A program made the position numbers and the translations under genes. From Komagataeibacter swingsii (lineage in GTDB: Bacteria; Pseudomonadota; Alphaproteobacteria; Acetobacterales; Acetobacteraceae): a stretch of DNA of 33,461 nucleotides. This document shows, piece by piece, positions 26,677 to 33,461 of the stretch. The notes under the pieces were generated by a model that saw only the letters and a list, made by a program, of their open reading frames with translations, did not search any database and had not been told where the DNA came from. Location: the NCBI RefSeq assembly GCF_003207895.1, contig NZ_NKUB01000029.1, forward strand, positions 1 to 33,461, read 5' to 3'. Numbering within the stretch: position 1 is the first letter of the stretch; each line of letters begins with the position of its first letter.

Positions 26677-29432
26677 TGCAAGCCGCGAATCAGAACCCCG
26701 AACAGATCGCGCGCGACCAGATCGACAAGCACTTGGTTGAGGCGGGTTGGCACGTTCAGACCATGAAAGAGCTCGACTGGTCTGCGGGTCAGGGCATCGC
26801 CGTGCGAGAATACCAGACCGACACCGGCCCCGCCGACTACGTGCTGTTCGTCGATAAACGCGCAGTCGGAGTGATCGAGGCCAAGCCCAAGGAATGGGGA
26901 CACAAGATCACCACGGTCGAGGAACAGTCTTCCGACTACGCGACCGCCAAGCTTAAATGGGTCAATAACAAGGAGCCGTTACCCTTCGTGTATGAAAGCA
27001 CGGGCGTCATTACGCGCTTCACGGACGGGCGCGACCCCAAACCCCGCTCCCGCGAGGTGTTCACCTTCCACCGGCCCGAGACGATGGCTGAATGGCTGTC
27101 CAAGCCCAAATCCCTTCGCGCGCGGTTGCATGACATTCCGCCTCTCGATCCTGCAGGCTTGCGCGATTGCCAGATCACGGCAATCCAGAATCTAGATAAA
27201 TCATTCCGGGAAGACCGCCCGCGCGCGCTTGTGCAAATGGCGACTGGATCGGGCAAGACCTTTACCGCCATCACTTCCGTTTACCGCCTGCTCAAATTCG
27301 CGGATGCCAAGCGCATCTTATTTTTAGTGGACACGAAAAACCTTGGCGAACAGGCCGAACAGGAGTTCATGTCCTACCTCCCGAACGACGACAACAGGAA
27401 GTTCACTGAGCTTTATAATGTGCAGCGCCTGCGCTCATCGTTCATCGCAAGCAGCACTCAAGTGTGTATCAGCACCATCCAGCGAATGTATTCCATCCTT
27501 AAGGACGAACCGTTGGAGGAAAGCGCAGAGGAAAACAATCCCGCCGAATGTCTCGTGCGCGGCAAGACACCGTTGCCGGTGGTCTACAACCGAAAGATCC
27601 CGCCGGAGTTCTTTGACTTCATTGTCATCGACGAGTGCCACCGCTCCATTTATAATTTGTGGCGGCAGGTTCTGGAGTATTTTGATGCCTATCTGATCGG
27701 TCTTACGGCCACACCTGATAACCGCACTTACGGCTTCTTCCATAAAAACGTCGTGAGCGAGTATGGCCATGAACGTGCCGTGGCCGATGGGGTCAATGTC
27801 GGCAACGAGGTTTATTTCATCGACACGCAGATTACCCGCCAGGGCGTGCAGATCAAGGCGCAGCAACAGGTCGAAAAGCGCGAACGTCTGACACGTAAGA
27901 AACGCTGGGAGCACCAGGATGAAGACGAGCGATACAGCGCCACCCGACTCGACCGCGACGTAGTCAACCCCGACCAGATTCGTACGGTGATCCGCACCTT
28001 CCGAGACAGCCTGCCCGACATATTCCCTGGCCGCGACGAAGTTCCCAAAACCCTGATCTTCGCCAAGACTGACAGTCACGCAGACGATATCATCAATATC
28101 GTCCGCGAGGAGTTTGGGCAGGGCAACGACTTCTGCAAGAAGATCACTTACCAGGCGGCCGAAGACCCGAAATCCGTCCTCGCCCAGTTCCGCAACAACT
28201 ACAATCCACGCATCGCCGTGACCGTGGATATGATCGCCACGGGAACGGATGTGAAGCCGCTCGAATGTCTGCTTTTTATGAGGGACGTGAAGAGCCGCAA
28301 CTACTTCGAGCAGATGAAAGGGCGCGGCACCCGCACTCTCGATGCTGACAGCCTTAAGAAGGTCACGCCGTCAGCCAAGACAGCCAAGACGCATTATGTC
28401 ATCGTCGATGCCATAGGCGTCACCAAATCCTGCAAGACCGCCAGCGAGCCAATCATCACCAAGCTTCATGTTTCACTGAAAGATCTTGCTACCGGCGTGA
28501 TGATGGGCGTGCATGACGAGGATACGGTAAGCTCACTGGCGGGCCGCCTGGCGCGGCTCGACAAGCAACTCGACGACAAGGACAAGGCCCGCATCAAGGA
28601 AACGGCGGGCGGCGTCCCGCTACATGACATCGTGTGTCGCCTGTTCGACGCCATCGACCCAGACCGCATTGAGGAAGCCGCCACCAAGGCATCGGGGGGC
28701 GAGCCGACAGATGCCCAGCGCGAACAGGCGCGAAGCAAGCTTGTCGGAGAAGCAGCCAACGTCTTCACCGGGCCGCTCGTCACGCTGATCGACGGCATTC
28801 GTCGTGAGAAGGAACAGACCATCGATCACGACAATCTCGATACCGTGATCGGTCAGGGCTGGGACGGCGATGCGAAGGAGAACGCCGAGACGATGGCGAA
28901 GGAATTCGTCGACTATCTGGAAGAACACCGCGATACGATAGAGGCGCTGACCATCTTCTATAGCCAGCCCGCGCGCCGTTCGCACATTACTTATGCGATG
29001 ATCAAGACGGTACTGGACTCCCTCAAGATCGACCGACCCAAACTCGCGCCGCTGCGGGTCTGGCGGGCCTACGCTTTACTCGACGAATATAAAGGCTCCG
29101 ATCCTGTGAACGAACTGACCGCGCTTGTGGCGCTGATCCGGCGCGTCTGCGGGATCGACCCGAAACTTGCGCCCTACGCCGACACCGTGCGACGCAACTT
29201 CCAGAACTGGATTCTGAAGCGCCACAGCGGCGCGGGTGAGAAATTTACCGAGGAGCAGATGGACTGGCTGCGCATGATCCGCGACCACATCGCCACGTCG
29301 TTCCATGTCGAGCGCGACGACCTCGACATGTCGCCCTTCGACGCCAATGGTGGCCTTGGAAAAATGTATCAGCTTTTCGGCTCTGGCATGGATGGCGTGA
29401 TCGACGAATTGAACGAGACGCTAGCGGTATGA
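26676..29432 (+). CDS. hsdR: type I restriction endonuclease subunit R
   Basis: HsdR is the motor and nuclease of the type I complex: it pulls in DNA with ATP and cuts at a distance from unmethylated sites. The 918-residue product has the nuclease motif Asp54 (GPADYVLF) with Glu68-x-Lys70 (VIEAK), Walker A ATGSGKT (189-195), the DECH box (319-322), LTATP, the motif VI QMKGRGTRT, and an EcoEI-R-type C-terminal region. All key residues are intact. ATG 26676 overlaps a preceding stop, and its own stop overlaps the hsdS start by ATGA. Confidence 0.96.
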   Translation: MQAANQNPEQIARDQIDKHLVEAGWHVQTMKELDWSAGQGIAVREYQTDTGPADYVLFVDKRAVGVIEAKPKEWGHKITTVEEQSSDYATAKLKWVNNKEPLPFVYESTGVITRFTDGRDPKPRSREVFTFHRPETMAEWLSKPKSLRARLHDIPPLDPAGLRDCQITAIQNLDKSFREDRPRALVQMATGSGKTFTAITSVYRLLKFADAKRILFLVDTKNLGEQAEQEFMSYLPNDDNRKFTELYNVQRLRSSFIASSTQVCISTIQRMYSILKDEPLEESAEENNPAECLVRGKTPLPVVYNRKIPPEFFDFIVIDECHRSIYNLWRQVLEYFDAYLIGLTATPDNRTYGFFHKNVVSEYGHERAVADGVNVGNEVYFIDTQITRQGVQIKAQQQVEKRERLTRKKRWEHQDEDERYSATRLDRDVVNPDQIRTVIRTFRDSLPDIFPGRDEVPKTLIFAKTDSHADDIINIVREEFGQGNDFCKKITYQAAEDPKSVLAQFRNNYNPRIAVTVDMIATGTDVKPLECLLFMRDVKSRNYFEQMKGRGTRTLDADSLKKVTPSAKTAKTHYVIVDAIGVTKSCKTASEPIITKLHVSLKDLATGVMMGVHDEDTVSSLAGRLARLDKQLDDKDKARIKETAGGVPLHDIVCRLFDAIDPDRIEEAATKASGGEPTDAQREQARSKLVGEAANVFTGPLVTLIDGIRREKEQTIDHDNLDTVIGQGWDGDAKENAETMAKEFVDYLEEHRDTIEALTIFYSQPARRSHITYAMIKTVLDSLKIDRPKLAPLRVWRAYALLDEYKGSDPVNELTALVALIRRVCGIDPKLAPYADTVRRNFQNWILKRHSGAGEKFTEEQMDWLRMIRDHIATSFHVERDDLDMSPFDANGGLGKMYQLFGSGMDGVIDELNETLAV

Positions 29433-30955
29433 CCAACGCTTCATTTGATTTTGGACTACCCGATAATTGGGCCAACGCTGCACTTGGCTTAGTCTGCGAG
29501 CTTATCAACGGCGACAGGGGGAAGAACTACCCCGGACGCAAGATGCTTTCTAAGGATGGCATCCCATTTGTAAATGCCGGAGACCTACAAAATGGAGAGA
29601 TTTCTACCGAACGCCTTGGCTACGTTCCGTCTGAAATTTTTGATCTTCTAAGATCTGGTAAGTTCGGCCTCAGTGATATTCTATATTGTATTCGCGGCTC
29701 CCTTGGAAAGGTCGCGTTCAACAGCCAACTTCCAGTTGGAGGCATTGCATCTTCACTGATTATCGTGAGGCCTAATCCGCAGATTTCAGCACAATACATC
29801 TACTACTATCTATCCAGTCCGCTAGCCCGTCGCGCGATCCAGGAGTTTGACAACGGAACCGCTCAGCCAAACCTGTCGGGAGCCGACCTTGCAAAATTTC
29901 AAGTTCCCTTACCGGGTGTTCGCACGCAGCAGAAGATCGTCGCCAAGATCGAGGAACTATTCTCCGAACTCGACAAGGGCGTCGAGAGCCTCACTGCCGC
30001 TCGCGAGCAACTGAAAGCCTATCGCCAGTCCGTCCTGAAGGCAGCATTTGAGGGTAAGCTAACCGCCCATTGGCGCAAACAGCATACTGAATTGCCAGAC
30101 GCTGAAGCTTTGCGGGAGAGCCTCAGCCGTGCTCGTTCTGCACAAGCGTTCGAACTTGAAAAAAGGCGACGAGCACGAAAGCCCGCTCCGGTTACTCCGC
30201 TTACAGCGGAGGTTTTGGAAATATTACCGGGTATCCCGTCTGAATGGGTATGGGAAAAGCTGGGCTGGCTCACATGCGGCGTTGAATACGGTACATCGGC
30301 TAAGTCATCCAAGTCTGGTCGTGTGCCTGTGGTGCGGATGGGTAACATTCAAAATGGCGTGATTGATTGGGATAACCTTGTTTTCACAGACGATGTAGCG
30401 GAGATCGCAAAATACTCGCTTTGCTCAGGCGACGTGTTGTTTAACCGAACAAATAGCCCGGAGTTGGTTGGGAAAACGGCCATTTATCGCGGAGAGCGCT
30501 CTGCAATATATGCCGGATACTTGATTAGAATAAACCACAACGAAGCCATCGTAGATGGCGACTATCTGAACTTCTTTCTTAACTCACATAGCGCTAGGTC
30601 GTATGGAAATTCTGTCAAGACGGATGGCGTGAACCAGTCCAATATTAATGGTGAAAAGCTACAGAGTTATCCTTTTCCGTACTGCTCTTTGGCAGAACAG
30701 CAAGAGATTGTCCGCCTTCTTCAAGGAAAACTCTCCTTATGCGACAACCTTTTTGTCGATGTGGAATCCCAACTAAGCCGCTCCGATGCCCTACGCCAAG
30801 CCATCCTCAAACGTGCTTTCTCCGGTCAACTCGTGCCGCAAGACGACCGTGACGAACCGGCTTCCGTCTTGCTGAAGCGTATTCGCGCCGAACAGGATAA
30901 GGGTAACAAGAAAAAACCGCGCAGCCGTAATAACCGTCGAAAGGAAGCCGCATGA
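29429..30955 (+). CDS. hsdS: type I restriction-modification specificity subunit S
   Basis: HsdS recognises the two-part DNA target. The 508-residue product has target recognition domain 1 (about 8-165), a central conserved coiled coil (about 170-225: KIVAKIEELFSELDKGVESL, RQSVLKAAFEGKLT), target recognition domain 2 (about 245-440) and a C-terminal coiled coil with ALRQAILKRAFSGQLVP and a very basic tail. Both domains appear full length. The recognition domains are visibly richer in A+T than hsdR and hsdM, as expected of parts that are swapped by recombination. It sits between hsdR and hsdM, overlapping each by four bases. Confidence 0.95.
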   Translation: MTNASFDFGLPDNWANAALGLVCELINGDRGKNYPGRKMLSKDGIPFVNAGDLQNGEISTERLGYVPSEIFDLLRSGKFGLSDILYCIRGSLGKVAFNSQLPVGGIASSLIIVRPNPQISAQYIYYYLSSPLARRAIQEFDNGTAQPNLSGADLAKFQVPLPGVRTQQKIVAKIEELFSELDKGVESLTAAREQLKAYRQSVLKAAFEGKLTAHWRKQHTELPDAEALRESLSRARSAQAFELEKRRRARKPAPVTPLTAEVLEILPGIPSEWVWEKLGWLTCGVEYGTSAKSSKSGRVPVVRMGNIQNGVIDWDNLVFTDDVAEIAKYSLCSGDVLFNRTNSPELVGKTAIYRGERSAIYAGYLIRINHNEAIVDGDYLNFFLNSHSARSYGNSVKTDGVNQSNINGEKLQSYPFPYCSLAEQQEIVRLLQGKLSLCDNLFVDVESQLSRSDALRQAILKRAFSGQLVPQDDRDEPASVLLKRIRAEQDKGNKKKPRSRNNRRKEAA

Positions 30956-32448
30956 GTACTGCTCCTATTATTTCCAAGGTTTGGAGCTTCTGCAATACGT
31001 TGCGTGATGATGGCGTGGGCTATGGCGATTATCTGGAGCAGATCACCTATCTCATCTTCCTCAAGATGGCGGATGAGTATTCCAAACCGCCCTATAAGCG
31101 CAATGTCGGCATTCCCGCGAAATATACTTGGCCGAGCCTGAAGGCCAAGCGCGGGGCGGAACTGGAAGCCCACTATCTTGCGCTGTTGCGCGAATTAGGG
31201 GCGCGCAAGGACGTGCTCGGCCAGATTTTCACCAAGTCACAGAACAAGATCCAGGACCCGGCAAAGCTCTACCGTCTCATCGACATGATAGACGAGGTGC
31301 AATGGGTGAGTATGGGCGCCGATGTCAAAGGCGATATCTATGAGGGCTTGTTAGAGAAGAACGCCGAGGACACCAAATCCGGCGCAGGGCAATACTTCAC
31401 TCCCCGCGCGCTCATCAAGGCGATGGTAGAATGCGTGAGGCCCGAGCCTGGGAAATCCATTGCCGATCCGGCGTGCGGTACGGGCGGTTTTTTCCTCGCT
31501 TCCTACGATTTTCTGACCAACCCCGCGAATTACAAGCTGGATAGGGATCAAAAGACTTTCCTCAAGCACAAGACCTTTTACGGCAACGAGATCGTCGCCA
31601 ATACACGCCGCCTGTGCCTGATGAACATGTTTTTGCACAATATCGGTGAGATCGACGGTGATGTGCTCATTTCGCCCAATGACGCCCTAGTCGCACCCAG
31701 TGCACAGAGCTTTGACTACGTGCTCGCCAATCCGCCCTTCGGTAAGAAAAGTTCCATGAGCTTCACCAACGACGAGGGGGAGGAAGAGAACGATGACCTC
31801 ACCTATAACCGTCAGGATTTCTGGGCGACGACCTCGAACAAGCAGCTTAACTTCGTTCAGCACATCCGCACGATGCTCAAAACCACGGGGCGCGCCGCCG
31901 TTGTCGTGCCCGACAACGTGCTGTTCGAGGGCGGCGCTGGGGAGATCGTGCGCCAGAACCTGCTCAAGACTACCGATCTGCACACGATTTTGCGCCTGCC
32001 GACGGGCATTTTCTATCGTCCGGGAGTGAAAGCGAACGTGCTCTTTTTCGATAACCGTGAGGCCAGTAAAAACCCGTGGACGAAAGAAGTCTGGTTCTAC
32101 GATTACCGGACCAATATCCATCACACGCTGAAGAAGAAACCACTTCGCTTCAAACATTTGACCGAGTTCATCGAATGCTATAACCCGCAGAACCGCCATA
32201 AGCGCAAGGCAACGTGGGACGCCGACAAGAGGCCCGAAGGTCGCTGGCGCAAATTCACCTATGGCGAATTGACGGCGCGCGACAAGACGAGCCTTGATGT
32301 CTTCTGGCTGAAGGATAAGAGCCTCACCGACCTCGATAATCTGCCCGAACCGGATGAGTTGGCGGAGAAGATCATTGAGAACCTTGAAGCTGGGCTGGCA
32401 AGCTTCCGACAGGTTCTGGCAGGACTTGGAAAAGCGGTGGGCGCTTGA
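30952..32448 (+). CDS. hsdM: type I DNA methyltransferase subunit M (N6-adenine)
   Basis: HsdM methylates adenine in the site chosen by HsdS, protecting host DNA. The 498-residue product has an HsdM N-terminal helical domain (about 8-130), then GQYFTPRALIKAMVE, the SAM-binding motif I DPACGTGGF (172-180) and the catalytic motif IV NPPF (260-263). DVLISPND and RLPTGIFYRPGVKANVLFF are further family signs. It is intact and of normal length. ATG 30952 overlaps the hsdS stop by ATGA. It ends the operon; no terminator hairpin with a T-run is obvious after it. Confidence 0.96.
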   Translation: MSTAPIISKVWSFCNTLRDDGVGYGDYLEQITYLIFLKMADEYSKPPYKRNVGIPAKYTWPSLKAKRGAELEAHYLALLRELGARKDVLGQIFTKSQNKIQDPAKLYRLIDMIDEVQWVSMGADVKGDIYEGLLEKNAEDTKSGAGQYFTPRALIKAMVECVRPEPGKSIADPACGTGGFFLASYDFLTNPANYKLDRDQKTFLKHKTFYGNEIVANTRRLCLMNMFLHNIGEIDGDVLISPNDALVAPSAQSFDYVLANPPFGKKSSMSFTNDEGEEENDDLTYNRQDFWATTSNKQLNFVQHIRTMLKTTGRAAVVVPDNVLFEGGAGEIVRQNLLKTTDLHTILRLPTGIFYRPGVKANVLFFDNREASKNPWTKEVWFYDYRTNIHHTLKKKPLRFKHLTEFIECYNPQNRHKRKATWDADKRPEGRWRKFTYGELTARDKTSLDVFWLKDKSLTDLDNLPEPDELAEKIIENLEAGLASFRQVLAGLGKAVGA

Positions 32449-32890
32449 ACGGGCTCAGTAAGTCGAGTGACTGTTCCAGATCACCCATATCGTCAAGCTG
32501 TCCTGACTAACCGGCCCTCACGAGCGGCAACATGCAGCAGAACGATATTCGTGCCGAAGAAAAAGCGATTCCTGATCAGCGGGTTACCCCTATGCTAACC
32601 CAGACCACACCGAATCGGCCGGTCAAGTTCGCCCCCCAAGGAGCTGAACGACTGCCATGGGAGGCGCAGCGGCCGTCACACGTAGTTGAATGAACGGCAG
32701 GAGACGTTGTCTTCGCGCTGTGAAGCGGACTTACTGCTTACCCCCCAATGCCGACATTTTTTCTGCCGGGAAAGGGGAGAGCGTGCTGGCTTGGGTGTAG
32801 TTGTCAGAGTCAGAAGGCTGCGCGGATTTTCATGACGGGTTGAGAGGGTAGGAGAGAGTCTCCTGTCCGCCCGTCATGGAGTTTTGCGCC
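32449..32890. other. gap between hsdM and parB remnant
   Basis: This 442-base gap has no convincing coding frame. Its last part contains a nested inverted repeat (32831-32878), listed separately. The rest shows no recognisable IS end, and I could not assign it. Confidence 0.5.
32831..32878. repeat. nested inverted repeat before the parB remnant
   Basis: CATGACGGG (32831-32839) and CCCGTCATG (32870-32878) are a perfect nine-base inverted repeat. Inside it, AGGAGA (32850-32855) and TCTCCT (32859-32864) form a second stem. It ends 12 bases before the ParB ATG. It could be an operator, a partition site or an RNA hairpin that hides the ribosome binding site. Confidence 0.55.
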
Positions 32891-33418
32891 ATGGCGACCA
32901 CCATTCCCAAAATCACGTTGAGTTCCTCTCGCGACATCCCGTTCAACCGGCTGGTGCTGTCCCAGTCCAACGTGCGGCGTGTGAAGTCCGGCCTGTCGAT
33001 CGAGGAACTGGCCCGCGACATCGAGCGCCGCGGTCTGCTGCAGAGCCTGAACGTCCGCCCCGTTCTTGACGGCGAAGGGACCGAGACCGGTACCTATGAA
33101 GTGCCTGCTGGCGGACGACGCTTTCGGGCGCTCGAACTGCTGGTGAAGCAGAAGAAACTGGCGAAGACGGCGCCCGTGCCCTGCGTCGTACGTGAGGCCG
33201 GATCGACCATTCTCGCCGAGGATGATTCTCTGGCCGAAAACGTCCAGCGCGTGGCCCTGCACCCGCTGGATCAGTTTCGTGCCTTCCGTGACATGCTGGA
33301 AAAAGGCATGTCCGAGGAGGAAATCGCCGCAGCGTTCTTTGTAGCGCCGGCCGTGGTCAAACGTAAGCTCCCGGCGACTGACGCCTTGCTGAATACTTCT
33401 GGTCTGGTTCAGCTATGA
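32891..33418 (+). pseudogene. plasmid-type ParB/RepB-family protein, 3' truncated
   Basis: From ATG 32891 (GGAG nine bases upstream) the product starts MATTIPKITLSSSRDIPFN and continues with SQSNVRRVKSGLSIEELA, PAGGRRFRALELLVKQKK and DSLAENVQR. This is the ParB/Srx nuclease-like domain and the start of the helix-turn-helix (SEEEIAAAFFVAPAVVKRKL) of large plasmid ParB proteins. Family members of this type usually run several hundred residues further. Here the similarity stops after about residue 160, and a stop codon follows 15 residues later, with no continuation in other frames. The junction suggests insertion or deletion. It hints that this end of the region came from a plasmid. Confidence 0.8.
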
Positions 33419-33461
33419 AGCATGAGCGATTTAAGAGATAGGGACGCGGTACTACCTGCGA

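Noticed and set aside
33422-33461. Start of a new gene at the right edge (MSDLRDRDAVLPA)
   Set aside because: Only 13 codons are visible, with no binding site or family match, so it cannot be supported.

Overview
The window looks like chromosome from an acetic acid bacterium (Acetobacteraceae, most like Komagataeibacter or Gluconacetobacter). This is inferred from the high GC, the alphaproteobacterial gene orders (rplU-rpmA-obgE-proB; sppA next to ihfB; trxB next to a LysR gene), a MucR/Ros-type regulator, IS5-family transposase fragments and a dispersed AAAAAGCTTC / GGCGGTTTTT-type palindromic intergenic repeat. No 16S gene is present, so the genus is not proven.

Left part (1 to about 20.5 kb) is mostly core genome. 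An IS5-family transposase runs off the left edge next to proB. On the minus strand follow proB, obgE, rpmA and rplU (proline synthesis, ribosome assembly GTPase, ribosomal proteins L27 and L21), then a plus-strand tRNA-Ser(CGA). A second minus-strand row holds guanine deaminase, a FUSC-family efflux protein, a UdgX-type uracil-DNA binding protein and a TauE/SafE exporter. A plus-strand ArsR/BigR-like regulator with two candidate redox cysteine positions diverges from the exporter. Next come a MucR-family regulator with a possible 17-codon leader peptide, sppA and ihfB (+), lysR and trxB (-), an Lrp regulator overlapping a membrane glycosyltransferase (+), a NUDIX hydrolase overlapping a single-domain response regulator (-), a decayed IS5 copy, a small secreted protein and guaA.

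Right part (about 20.5 kb to the end) is accessory. A P4-type tyrosine recombinase starts 295 bp after the guaA stop codon, matching the known habit of integrative elements of using the guaA 3' end as a target. An AlpA-like regulator lies tail-to-tail with it and has a perfect inverted-repeat operator over its own promoter. The cargo is a siderophore-interacting ferric reductase, an exported tannase/feruloyl esterase, a Phd-family antitoxin with no recognisable toxin, and a complete type I restriction-modification operon in the order hsdR-hsdS-hsdM, joined by start/stop overlaps. The window ends in a 3'-truncated plasmid-type ParB gene, so the island seems to contain plasmid-derived DNA and its right end was not found.

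The items most worth follow-up are the guaA island with its repeated TTGACGGTAT sites, the antitoxin/small-ORF/hsdRSM module, the sulfur-sensing regulator and exporter pair, and the mucR leader peptide. I did not find a clearly new multi-gene system.
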